DNA from: Homoserinibacter gongjuensis
Lineage (GTDB): Bacteria; Actinomycetota; Actinomycetes; Actinomycetales; Microbacteriaceae
NCBI RefSeq assembly: GCF_030161875.1
Contig: NZ_BSVA01000001.1
Coordinates: 682,001-746,000 of the forward strand
Reading direction: 5' to 3'
DNA: 64,000 nucleotides
Part shown: piece after piece, positions 56,498-64,000 of the stretch
Layout: every line of letters starts with the position of its first letter
How positions within the stretch are numbered: the first letter of the stretch is position 1
Made by a program: the position numbers and the translations under genes
Notes under the pieces: model-generated
Seen by the model: only the letters and a program-made list of their open reading frames with translations
Told to the model about the DNA's origin: nothing
Databases searched by the model: none

Positions 56498-57721
56498 TCA
56501 AGCGCGGATCGGAGCCTCTCTTTCGACGAGTTCCTCGAGGGTGGCCTCGACCGCAGCGTGCACTGCTCCCAGTGCCACTGCACGGTGCGAGAGCACGCTT
56601 GCCTCGATTCGTGTCGGCAGCAGAGTCAACTGCGATACGCCCTCGCGCAGGGGTGGAAGAATCTGACCGGCCGCGTCAGCGACCGCGCCACCGACGACGA
56701 TCAGTTGCGGATTCAACAAGATCGCGAGTACCGCGATCGCTCGCGCCACACCCGCGAGGATGTCTTCGAGAACGTCGCGCGCCACCGTGTCACCCAGACG
56801 AGCCGCCTCGAGCAGCAGCTCCACGTTCACCTGCCCGGGGTCGTCACCCGCCAGGGAGCGCAGGAGCTGACCGCTATCGGCGGCATCCGAGTCGGCGAGC
56901 AGGCGACGCAGAGCGTCACGCCCGGCCTCGCGCCCGAGCGCACCGATGCCCTCCGAGCCTTGTCCAGTGGCGAAGAGCTGGGTGAACCCCATCTCCCCCG
57001 CACCACCCGCGTAGCCACGCACTGTACGTCCGTCGACCACGATCCCCGCCCCGAGCCGCTCGCCGGCTAGCACGAAGACGAGATCACGGATGCCCTCGCC
57101 CACGCCTCGCCATCGCTCGCCCTCCGCCGCGAGGTTCGCGTCATTCTCAACCTGCACGGCGCAACCGAGCGCGGCCGAAAGCTCTTCCCCTAAGTGCAAG
57201 CCGTTCCAGCCCGGGAGCGTCGGAGATTGCATGACGATTCCCGATTCGGCGTCCACGATGCCGGGCGACCCCACCACGGCCCGCATGAGGGAATAGAGAG
57301 GGAATCCAGCGACACCGATCGTCTCGCGAGCCAACTCGACGACTCGTGCAAGCCGGTCGGGGGCTCCCAGCGCCGAGTCCAGCGCCTCGCTGCGCTCAGC
57401 CCGTACGTCACCCGCGAGATCGGCAGCAATGAGCGTCACGCGTCCGACTCCCACGTCCACTCCGAGCACGACACCACCGTCGGCCCGGAACGTCAGCTCA
57501 CGCGCAGGGCGGCCGCGGCGCTGCCCGGCCTCGATGACGGATTCCGAGGCCCAGCCCAGCCCAACGAGGTCGTCGGCGATGCTCTCGATCGTAGGGCGCG
57601 AAAAGCCCGTCAGCTCGACGAGCTCGGTGACGCGCAACGGCCCACTTGCCCGGAGTTCGGTCAGCACCCTGGTTGCGTTGAGCCTGCGCAGCAGCGGCGG
57701 CGCCGCGGCTCCATTCAGCAT
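56498..57721 (-). CDS. ROK-family transcriptional repressor
   Basis: Sugar-responsive repressor of 407 residues. The N-terminal winged helix (LRRLNATRVLTELRASGPLRVTELVELTGFSRPTIES, about 11-50) is followed by an actin-like ROK domain: VLGVDVGVGRVTLIAADLAG, SPGIVDAESGIVMQSPTLPG, VQVENDANLAAEGERWRGVG and VFVLAGERLGAGIVVDG. The Cys-rich zinc motif of classical ROK proteins (CGxxGCxE) is absent; the place reads YAGGAGEMGF. It follows the Gfo/Idh gene by 35 bp. Two AT-rich operators flank the operon, which fits control of this catabolic locus by a sugar or sugar phosphate. Confidence 0.93.
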   Translation of the reverse strand: MLNGAAAPPLLRRLNATRVLTELRASGPLRVTELVELTGFSRPTIESIADDLVGLGWASESVIEAGQRRGRPARELTFRADGGVVLGVDVGVGRVTLIAADLAGDVRAERSEALDSALGAPDRLARVVELARETIGVAGFPLYSLMRAVVGSPGIVDAESGIVMQSPTLPGWNGLHLGEELSAALGCAVQVENDANLAAEGERWRGVGEGIRDLVFVLAGERLGAGIVVDGRTVRGYAGGAGEMGFTQLFATGQGSEGIGALGREAGRDALRRLLADSDAADSGQLLRSLAGDDPGQVNVELLLEAARLGDTVARDVLEDILAGVARAIAVLAILLNPQLIVVGGAVADAAGQILPPLREGVSQLTLLPTRIEASVLSHRAVALGAVHAAVEATLEELVEREAPIRA

Positions 57722-57756
57722 GTGATTCCTCCTCGAGCGCGGCCGCGTCGGCTGTT

Positions 57757-59028
57757 TCAGCCGGGCACGGGCGACACCGACTGCACACTACCGAGCCTAC
57801 GGCCGCGCTCGGCCGCGAAGACGGCCAGATGCGACGACAACGACGCGGCCCCTCCCGAATGAATACCCCGCTCATCCCCGGTGGCGACGGCGTGCACGAA
57901 GGCATCCATGAGCCCCTCGTCGCCGCCTCCGTGGCCTCCGCCCGCGGTCGCGTCGCCGTATGCGGCGACTTCGAAGACCTCGGTGGTCGGCGCGCCGAAC
58001 TGGTACACCTCGACACGCTCACCGTCGGTGCTGAGTTCTCCCTTGCTGCCGAAGATCGTCGTCCTGCGATGTCCGCCGGCGTTGAAACCCGTCATGGTGA
58101 AGACGCCGCTCGCCCCATCGGCGAACTGCATCGCCACGACCTGATGATCGACGACATCGTTGTCGGCGTAGTAGACACATCGCCCGTACGGGCCGTCCGT
58201 AAGGGCGCGATCGAGTTCCTCCCGAGTGGGGATGTCAACGACCGTCTCGAGGGGCCAGCCGGTGTCGCCTGCGTCGAGGAGGCCACGATAGAGCGTGGTC
58301 GCCGAGTAAGGACAGGTGCGCTGGAGGGGACAGTCCACGCATCGTGGCGTCGCCCCCGCCGGCGCTGCTTCGGAACGGAAGTGCTGCAGTCCGCCGAAGC
58401 TCGAGACCGACGCGATCGGTTGGCCCACGATGTGCTGAAGCCAGTCGATGTCGTGTGACGACTTGGCCATCAGCATGAACGTCGAGTCTTCTTCACGCCG
58501 CCAGTTCCCTCGCACATAGGAGTGTGCCTGGTGCCAGTAGCCGACAGGCTCGAGGTGCTGCACGCTGACGATCGTGCCGAGCCTGCCCGAGTCCACGATC
58601 GACTTGATGAGGCGAGTGTGCGGCGTGTACAGCAGCACATGACAGACCGCGAAGATCCCCTCCGATCTTGCGGCCACCTCGACGATCCTCCGGCTCTCCT
58701 CTTCGGTGGGCGCGAGCGGCTTCTCGAGCAGTACGTGATATCCGCGCTCGAGGAACGCGATCGCGGGATCGACGTGGAAACGGTCCTGGGTGGCGATGAT
58801 CACGGCATCGGACGCCCTCGGGCGGTCCAGCAGTTCACGCCAGTCGTCGACGAGCTGCGCGCCGGTCAGACCGTGCTCGTCGGCGATGCGCGCCCGCCGC
58901 ACGTCGTTTCGCTCGGCGACCGCCACGACCCGCGCGCGATCCGGATGGTTGAGCATCCAGCTCGCGTAGTTGTGGCCGCGGTTGCCTGCACCCACGATGG
59001 TGAAGGTGACGGGTGAGTCCTGATGCAT
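57757..59028 (-). CDS. Gfo/Idh/MocA-family NAD(P)-dependent oxidoreductase
   Basis: A 423-residue dehydrogenase acting on a sugar or cyclitol. The Rossmann domain starts TFTIVGAGNRGHNYASWML; the family motif EKPLAPTEEE and FMLMAKSSHDIDWLQHIVG follow. An unusual four-Cys element (CVDCPLQRTCPYS, about residues 232-244) probably binds zinc or stabilises an insertion; it is shared by a subgroup of this family. It is the first gene of the locus, with an AT-rich ROK operator 22 bp upstream. It likely carries out the first intracellular oxidation of the imported compound. Confidence 0.92.
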   Translation of the reverse strand: MHQDSPVTFTIVGAGNRGHNYASWMLNHPDRARVVAVAERNDVRRARIADEHGLTGAQLVDDWRELLDRPRASDAVIIATQDRFHVDPAIAFLERGYHVLLEKPLAPTEEESRRIVEVAARSEGIFAVCHVLLYTPHTRLIKSIVDSGRLGTIVSVQHLEPVGYWHQAHSYVRGNWRREEDSTFMLMAKSSHDIDWLQHIVGQPIASVSSFGGLQHFRSEAAPAGATPRCVDCPLQRTCPYSATTLYRGLLDAGDTGWPLETVVDIPTREELDRALTDGPYGRCVYYADNDVVDHQVVAMQFADGASGVFTMTGFNAGGHRRTTIFGSKGELSTDGERVEVYQFGAPTTEVFEVAAYGDATAGGGHGGGDEGLMDAFVHAVATGDERGIHSGGAASLSSHLAVFAAERGRRLGSVQSVSPVPG

Positions 59029-59049
59029 GCGATGCCCTATTCAAAAGTT

Positions 59050-59064
59050 TCTTTTATAAAGAAC
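59050..59064 (-). promoter_or_regulatory. Probable ROK operator, site 2
   Basis: GTTCTTTATAAAAGA on the minus strand, inside an AT-rich stretch (59039-59072) 22 bp upstream of the oxidoreductase ATG. It matches site 1 (56456-56470) at 14 of 15 positions. Confidence 0.65.
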
Positions 59065-59192
59065 ATATCGATAATAGGGCAGACTGGACCGGGCGCAAGA
59101 CTACGGCAAGACGCAGACCTGAAGTAAGGGACGCAAGAACAGGCATTGGGTGGGGGCTCCCGCGAGTCACGGAAGGCGAGTAGGAATAGCCC

Positions 59193-59573
59193 ATGTCGCG
59201 CTCCGTGATCCGCACGACCGATGCCCCCGCAGCGCCGCCGACGTACAGCCAGGCGACGAGGGCGGGCGGCCTGATCTTCGTGTCAGGCACCTCACCCGTC
59301 GATCCGGCGACCGGCGGGTTCGCCGGGGAGACGGTTCAGGAACAGACCCGCCAGTGCCTGACCAACATCCGGGCCATCCTGGAATCGGCGGGCAGTTCGA
59401 TCGACAAGGTCGCGAGCGCCACCGTGATCCTCGCCGACGAGGAGGACTTCGCCGGTATGAACGAGGAGTGGCTGCGATGGTTCCCGACGGACCCACCCGC
59501 ACGGCAGGGAGCGAAGTTGCCGGTGCGGGTGCCGGGTCTGAAGGTCTCGATCGCGGTGATCGCCGAAGCGTGA
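59193..59573 (+). CDS. RidA-family protein
   Basis: A 126-residue member of the YjgF/YER057c/UK114 family, whose archetype RidA hydrolyses reactive enamines and imines made by PLP enzymes. YSQATRAGGLIFVSGTSPVD and TRQCLTNIRAILESAGSSID are typical; the C-terminal end RVPGLKVSIAVIAEA has Val where RidA proper has the Arg in RxxVEV, so it may belong to another subfamily (Rid2-7). It is divergent from the oxidoreductase gene and may not belong to that locus. Confidence 0.88.
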   Translation: MSRSVIRTTDAPAAPPTYSQATRAGGLIFVSGTSPVDPATGGFAGETVQEQTRQCLTNIRAILESAGSSIDKVASATVILADEEDFAGMNEEWLRWFPTDPPARQGAKLPVRVPGLKVSIAVIAEA

Positions 59574-59665
59574 CGCCCGGAGTTGTCGCGGGCACGAGCC
59601 TGCCCCACCCGTGCGGCATGCGACGCGCGTCAGTTGACGAAATCGTCTAGGAAGGGTCTGGCTCG

Positions 59666-59914
59666 CTACCGCGAAAAGCGCTGCTGGGCGGCCTGCTTGC
59701 TCACGCCGAGCGCGGCCCCGATGACCGTCCACGAGTCGCCGGCATCGCGCGCGGCACGCACTGCCTCGCGCAGTCGCTCTTCCGCGGATGCCACGGCTTC
59801 GTTCGCCGCGATGATCGCGCGAAAGTGTGTGGCGTCGCGTGCGGACGTCGCCGCGGGGTCGAGTCCGTCGAGCCCGGTGTCGTCAATGCGTGTCGTGGTC
59901 GCGATGCCGATCAC
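59666..59914 (-). CDS. Small helix-turn-helix protein (likely antitoxin)
   Basis: An 82-residue protein, mostly helical, with a C-terminal HTH (DSWTVIGAALGVSKQAAQQRF, about 60-80). Its ATG overlaps the stop of the toxin-like gene upstream (ATGA). Similar short HTH proteins accompany small toxins in actinobacteria, though the toxin-first order is less usual. I infer that it regulates the pair; I cannot assign a named family. Confidence 0.65.
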   Translation of the reverse strand: MIGIATTTRIDDTGLDGLDPAATSARDATHFRAIIAANEAVASAEERLREAVRAARDAGDSWTVIGAALGVSKQAAQQRFSR

Positions 59915-60156
59915 CTCATATAGTCGTAGAACTTCGCGCGCAAGCGGTCTGCGTGGATGACTCGCGTGGGCGAGCCGACAGGCACCGCCACCAGCTCCAA
60001 CATCGAGCCGCTCGTATCCGGGCCGATTACGAGTAGCCGTTCCTCGCCGACGTACTCATACTCAACCAGTCGCACTGCGTTCCTCCAGGCGTGCAAGATA
60101 TCCGCGTTCGAGATGCCGTGCTTGCGTGCACTGATGGCGATCCGTATTGGCGTCAA
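59911..60156 (-). CDS. Small toxin-like protein
   Basis: An 81-residue protein: ISARKHGISNADILHAWRNA, then YEYVGEERLLVIGPDTSGSM and LVAVPVGSPTRVIHADRLRA, ending KFYDYMR. The KHGIS-DILHA opening and IHADRLR end match a family of small actinobacterial proteins annotated as toxins (BrnT-like in layout: helix, beta hairpin, helix). It is paired with the overlapping HTH gene. Base composition is a little lower in GC than its surroundings, and it lies just outside the tRNA-fragment boundary. Confidence 0.65.
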   Translation of the reverse strand: MTPIRIAISARKHGISNADILHAWRNAVRLVEYEYVGEERLLVIGPDTSGSMLELVAVPVGSPTRVIHADRLRAKFYDYMR

Positions 60157-60325
60157 CCTTATCTTGACGGCACAGGCAGGTCAAGGAATTCTTGACGTCG
60201 CGAGGCGGATGGGATGTTGTCGGAGCCTACGCGCGTGTAACGGCTTGACGCCGCGGTTGTCCACAGCATGTGTCGGTACGACGCCACCGGCGAAGGAGTC
60301 AGGTAGGGCAGATCGGGAGATTCGG

Positions 60326-60372
60326 TAGCTGAGGCGGGACTCGAACCCGCGACCTCACGATTATGAGTCGTG
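60326..60372 (-). pseudogene. 3' half of a tRNA-Met gene (probable attachment site)
   Basis: On the minus strand CACGA-CTCATAA-TCGTG (anticodon CAT) is followed by AGGTC, the T arm GCGGG-TTCGAGT-CCCGC, the acceptor 3' strand CTCAGCT and discriminator A. The D arm and the 5' acceptor strand AGCTGAG are missing; unrelated sequence replaces them. A duplicated tRNA 3' end is the classical scar of integration by a tyrosine recombinase. Confidence 0.8.
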
Positions 60373-60596
60373 CGCCCGAACCCTAGGAGCTCGATCACCC
60401 CGCGCGTGGTGATCTCGCCTCCGTTTCGCTGATCGGGTGGTTGATGGACGATGTCGTCGACCCAGATGCAATGAGGTGGGATCGTGGCCAAAATGTGTCC
60501 ACGGTAGTTCTAGTTCGCTCAGTTGGGACAGATGCGACGATCTACCGGACTGACGGTCGGCTTTCACGTGCGAGATGATGGAAACGGAGCTAGCGC
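60373..60596. other. Junction region without a recognisable gene
   Basis: From the tRNA fragment to the HEPN-like gene I see no supported gene. A frame reading leftwards through here continues into the tRNA fragment (GRTTHNREVAGSSPA) and is an artefact of translating tRNA. The last part, upstream of 60597, should hold the promoter of the HEPN-like gene (GGAGCTAGC before the ATG). Confidence 0.6.
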
Positions 60597-61953
60597 ATGG
60601 CCCGAAACACCGACGACATCGTTGCCGATCTGACGTTTGCATCGGCGGGAATACTTCCCGCTCTTGGAATCGAGACTTGGAACCACGGCTGGGCATTCGA
60701 AGACTACCGGCGCTCGAACAAGGCTGCTTTCGACGGGCGGGATGGCCCGGCCACATTCTCCCCGAGGCGCTTGAGCGGTGGGAGCGCGCGACGGCGCAAC
60801 TCCTGCGAGACCCTCGCATGGCCAGCCGCTGGGATCCCGACGAAGTCTGGGGTCTCGTTGTTTCGCTCTGCGAGACAGCCCGTCACTTGGGTGACCGCAG
60901 CGCGTCGTTCATCCACGACAACGTCCAACGAATGCTCACCGCCGATGTCGCGTGCACGATCCTGCTTATCGCAAATACCACTTGGGGCACAGACCCGATG
61001 GACCTCGGCGACGCCGTCATCGGAGATGCGGGTGAGGGGTTCCTCGAGGCATTGACGGACGCTTCCCGAGGACGAATAGTGCCCTCCTCGGAACGAAGCG
61101 CTATGTGGCTGGAAGACCAAGTGACACCACGAATGCGACGGCCAAAGCGACCCGCTCCTACGGCGATAGCGTGTTGGACGTCCGGGCAACGTGCGCTTGC
61201 AGTCGATCACGCGAGCAGGGCGATGCGGGAGATCGTTCACCTTCCGCTCCTATTGGAACAGGACCTAAAGGCATTCGGAGTCTTCCGGCGAGGTGAGCTC
61301 AATCGACCTGGTGTCAGGGGCTGGCTCTCGATCGTGGGGCGGTTGAAGCAGCCATCTCGGGCGGAAGGTTTGGGCTCGAACTCGCGGCTCAGCCTCTGAC
61401 TGTCACCGGGGTTATGCGCAGCGGTGACCCTGTGCACTGGTACAGCGCTGAGCCGCTTCCACTTGGGCGGCTCATGACGCAGGCACACATTCGTGAAGCT
61501 GTCGTCACCTGTCTCAGCAACGATCCGGTCGCGAAGCGAATACGCGTGGCCGCGCGGTGGTACGCGCAAGCCCACTACGCAGAGAACGCTGAAGACTCAG
61601 CCCTCGCTCTCGGTGTCGGTATGGACGCCATGCTTACCGCGCGACAGCCGCTTCCAGGATCGGCAATGGCAGATCGAATCGCTTGGCTCGTGCGCGATCC
61701 CGCCGCGCGATCAGAAGCGCGGCGCGATTACTTGCGGTTCTTTGGCGTCAGGAGCGCTGTCGCTCATGGGGCTAGCAGTTCGAAACTTCACGATCCGTCG
61801 TTTCTTCCCGACTTCTTCAACTTCGTGACTGCAACCGCTTGGCGGCTGCTCGACCTGCACGAGTCCTTCCACCCCACTACTGACGCTCAGCTCGACGATC
61901 TGTTCGAGAGCCTGCGACTCGGAACTACAGCTTGGCCGGCGGCGACTGCCTAG
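60597..61953 (+). CDS. Island protein with C-terminal HEPN-like RX4H motif (two frame breaks)
   Basis: Protein of about 452 residues starting MARNTDDIVADLTFASAGIL. One base in the C-run 60761-60764 joins ATFSP to EALERWERATAQLLRDPRMA, and one in the G-run 61336-61339 joins GWLSIVG to AVEAAISGGRFGLELAAQPL. The C-terminal 130 residues are helical, with LRFFGVRSAVAHGASSS: an R-x4-H motif as in ApeA-like HEPN ribonucleases. The N-terminal 300 residues are unrecognised. GC is lower than in the core genome. The HEPN-type end and the setting suggest a defence or toxin role, which is inference. Confidence 0.65.
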
Positions 61954-62269
61954 TGGGCCGCTGACAAATCGAGCCATTTTCTGCTCCCCAGAACAGGCGG
62001 CACTTTGGCATTTCCGGACCCGTCGCGCCGGGTGGGCGTCAGCGGCGACCGGTCTTGGCCAGGGGAGAACCACCGACGATGTGCCAGCCGGCACAATAGG
62101 GGCAACCAACCACCTGAGACGGCTTGTTGCCGCGCCGAAGGGAGTTCGGTGACGTCCCTGGGGGTGGTGTAGTTCTCGGGCTCGGGTGTCACGTCGTTGA
62201 CGTGAGGAGCCATCGTGCGATGGTCAGTGAGAACTGTCTAGGAATCTCACGGAAGGACACAAACGCACG
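61954..62269. other. Intergenic region and IS left flank
   Basis: No supported gene in 316 bp. It ends with the inverted repeat GAGCCATCGTGCG (62207-62219) / CGCACGATGGCTC (62264-62276), the second arm covering the transposase start codon. A leftward frame (MAPHVNDVTPEPENYTTP from 62213) starts in the first arm; it has no family I know and may be chance. Confidence 0.5.
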
Positions 62270-62650
62270 ATGGCTCTTGACCAGTCTGCCCTCCTCGAGC
62301 TGCTCGGGGAACTGAAACTCACCGATGTCACTGACCGGATCCGGGTCGCGACCGAGACGCTCTATCAGGAACTGATCGACGCGGAAGCGACCGCGGTGAT
62401 CGGTGCGAGCCCGTTCGAGCGCTCTGCGACCCGTACCACGCAGCGCAACGGCTTCCGGGCGAGGACGCTGTCCACGACTGCCGGGGATCTGGAGTTGCGG
62501 ATCCCGAAGCTGCGGCAGGGCAGCTTCTTCCCGTCGCTGCTGGAGGTGGCGTCCCGCCTGACCGCCCGTTCTACTGGAGCCTCTATTAGCCCTGCTTGGG
62601 TCCGGGAATGGCTTGACATGCGGTTGGCGAGACGTCACCGACGTGTCTGA
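62270..62650 (+). pseudogene. IS256-family transposase, N-terminal fragment
   Basis: The first 100 residues match the start of IS256/mutator-type transposases: MALDQSALLELLGELKLTDV, TETLYQELIDAEATAVIGAS, TRTTQRNGFRARTLSTTAGDL and IPKLRQGSFFPSLLE. After that the usual continuation (RRR-D-AL...) is replaced by unrelated sequence ending RLARRHRRV. The catalytic Asp and Glu residues of the C-terminal part are absent, so the element is dead. It lies inside the island, between the HEPN-like and helicase-like genes. Confidence 0.85.
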
Positions 62651-62710
62651 GGGTTCGATCGGCGCAGTCGACACCGGGACCGGCGACAGTTTCAGTCGCA
62701 TCCTGCCGGA

Positions 62711-64000
62711 CTAGTCCTCGGACAAAAGCCCGATGGTCAGCTCGTCCGACTCGATGTTCAACTCGAGTCCGAATCCAGTGTCCAAAATGCTCTGTACATC
62801 CGAGTGGTCGCCTGACGCCACAAACGCCACTGCACGCTCATCCATGTAGACGACGAGCGGCGCCGGGGGCGTCTCACCGTCCAGCGATCGCAGTGCGATG
62901 GACCCTGAAGTTTCCGGGTTGAGCTCAATCCAGGACAAGGATGCTCTCGCGACGCCGTCCTCAAGCAAAGAGCGAAGAAGGCTTCGCCGGCGGACTCGAG
63001 TGAAGTCAACGAGGTCCAGAACCTCCGAAGATGTCGCCGCGAACTGGTTACGCCAATCGCCGATGCTGAGTTCAGCCAGCCAACTACGAAGTTCATCCAC
63101 CGATTCGGCCTCAATTGGCGCACTTTCGGCAAGCACGTTGGCCAACCGGCGCGATCGGAAGCCTGACCTCATCAAGCGAAGTGCGCGCAAATCTTTGACC
63201 CCATACCGAATGTAGCCAGAGAGCTCGGGGCAAAGCCTTTCCTCTGAGTCGAGACGTTCGAGATGGAGATTGATCAGGTCGACCAGGGCGCCGACGGTCC
63301 ACGCGAAGTAGTGCTCGCAGTGGTTGGTCACCGCGGTGACAGCCTGCTCCAACCTCCACGACGGCGGTTCGACCGCCGACAGGAACTGTTCTGCAAGATC
63401 CGGAAGCGACGCGCCGTTCATCCAAGAACGAACAAGGTCGGCTGGGCCAACCGAGACATCTTGGCCGCGAGGGGTGACGCGAAACTCCCATTTGGGCGCT
63501 TCCGGTAAGTCGAGCAGTGTCGGCAAGTATGGGCCCAAGAAGGAAAGAGCGACCGACGGGGAGCCGAGATCCTGGGAGCCGTCAACTTCAGAAGCAAGTC
63601 GAAACGCAAGGTGATCCATCCACCGTGCTGTCGAAATTGAGGTCCCGGTGCGGGGCCACCGCCGTCGCTCCGTTGGCTCTGTGGCGAGGTAAGCAAGTTT
63701 GGTTGCCTCGGCGAGGGGCTCGTAGACCGCGCGAGCAGCTAGCGACTGGGAGGCCATCAGGGTGGAACCGACAATCGCTTCGACGTCCGCAGAGAATGAC
63801 TCGGGTGACTCTGTCTCGTCGGTCGCCAGCATCAACCAGACAAAGCTAATGAAGTCAGCGGCAACGCCGGCGGCCGAGAAGATCGCGTCGGTGTCTTCTC
63901 GAGCCGATCGCTCCAGCGCCGCAACCGATACCAGAGCATCCTCGACAATGAGAGAGGACGTTACGGCGAGCTCGTCAGCGTCGGGATTGAGATCGTCGAA
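62711..64000 (-). CDS. C-terminal part of a large helicase-like island protein (partial)
   Basis: Open on the minus strand from the window edge to a stop at 62711: 429 residues of a longer protein. The block LDSEERLCPELSGYIRYGVKDLRALRLMRSGFRSRRLANVLAES resembles the region behind the motor domains of large SF2 helicases found in defence islands (conserved YIRYG and G-RSR). The last 100 residues form a separate beta-rich tail (SWIELNPETSGSIALRSLDG). Motor motifs would lie beyond the right edge, so the call rests on this resemblance only. GC is lower than in the core genome, in line with transfer. Confidence 0.5.
   Translation of the reverse strand, partial: FDDLNPDADELAVTSSLIVEDALVSVAALERSAREDTDAIFSAAGVAADFISFVWLMLATDETESPESFSADVEAIVGSTLMASQSLAARAVYEPLAEATKLAYLATEPTERRRWPRTGTSISTARWMDHLAFRLASEVDGSQDLGSPSVALSFLGPYLPTLLDLPEAPKWEFRVTPRGQDVSVGPADLVRSWMNGASLPDLAEQFLSAVEPPSWRLEQAVTAVTNHCEHYFAWTVGALVDLINLHLERLDSEERLCPELSGYIRYGVKDLRALRLMRSGFRSRRLANVLAESAPIEAESVDELRSWLAELSIGDWRNQFAATSSEVLDLVDFTRVRRRSLLRSLLEDGVARASLSWIELNPETSGSIALRSLDGETPPAPLVVYMDERAVAFVASGDHSDVQSILDTGFGLELNIESDELTIGLLSED

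Noticed and set aside
60159-60491. 110-codon minus-strand frame running through the tRNA fragment
   Set aside because: GRTTHNREVAGSSPA is the well-known false translation of tRNA sequence.
61950-62213. 87-codon minus-strand frame starting in the IS inverted repeat
   Set aside because: No family match and unlikely composition; could be part of the IS element, but not supported as a gene.

Overview
The window is very GC-rich, uses actinobacterial start and stop habits (many GTG starts, ATGA/GTGA gene overlaps), and carries an unusually large number of GCATCC/GGATGC words inside genes. Together with an alpha-glucoside-type ABC operon, lysG/lysE, a hadA-hadB-murB block, PspC-domain sensor kinases and a DUF2510 membrane protein, this points to a member of the Actinobacteria, most likely Microbacteriaceae. 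There are no rRNA genes and no CRISPR array. At least 28 single- or double-base frame breaks in 21 otherwise well-conserved genes, mostly one base short in runs of 4-6 G or C, look like long-read sequencing errors rather than gene decay. Those genes are therefore annotated across the break.

Layout. 1-3266: alpha-glucoside-type sugar ABC importer (two permeases, binding lipoprotein) with a LacI-type operator, cut by the left edge. 3362-4600: rplL, rplJ and leader. 4623-7580: exported protein plus OmpR-type two-component system. 7716-12658: YqaJ nuclease, Pr6Pr membrane protein, GNAT enzyme, amine oxidoreductase with cupin, MFS exporter. 12738-16990: rplA, rplK, then a LysE-like exporter and a toxin-antitoxin pair wedged before nusG, secE and tRNA-Trp. 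17169-18786: lysG/lysE. 18991-23105: PspC envelope-stress regulon. 23126-24264: DUF559-like protein bracketed by two copies of a palindromic repeat. 24351-27852: ABC-2 exporter with its own NarL-type two-component system. 27860-32420: ribokinase, murB/hadB/hadA, a 26-residue Cys-containing peptide gene with its own promoter, and a MalY/PatB aminotransferase. 32460-35970: two related membrane proteins and a pair of sensor-kinase-like proteins with no regulator. 35993-41743: uronate-polysaccharide cassette (UDP-glucose dehydrogenase, membrane beta-helix protein, hyaluronan-synthase-like transferase, beta-helix lipoprotein). 41860-43048: ArsR/SRPBCC pair. 43153-47017: large surface protein with ten InlB-type repeats.

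47277-59064 is a coherent catabolic locus read leftwards. It holds a Gfo/Idh/MocA oxidoreductase, a ROK repressor, a cytosolic protein of a family I do not recognise, a secreted F5/8C-domain paralogue of that protein, and a complete Opp-type importer (binding lipoprotein, DppB, fused DppC-DppD, DppF). Two AT-rich sites sharing GTTCTTTATNAAAGA sit just upstream of the oxidoreductase and of the unknown protein, and are the likely ROK operators. I consider this locus the best candidate for an undescribed system.

59193-60156 holds RidA and a small toxin/HTH pair. At 60326-60372 lies the 3' half of a tRNA-Met gene, a likely attachment-site scar. To its right, up to the window edge, the sequence is lower in GC. 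It holds a HEPN-like protein, a truncated IS256-family transposase and the C-terminal part of a large helicase-like protein: the start of a probable integrated defence island.
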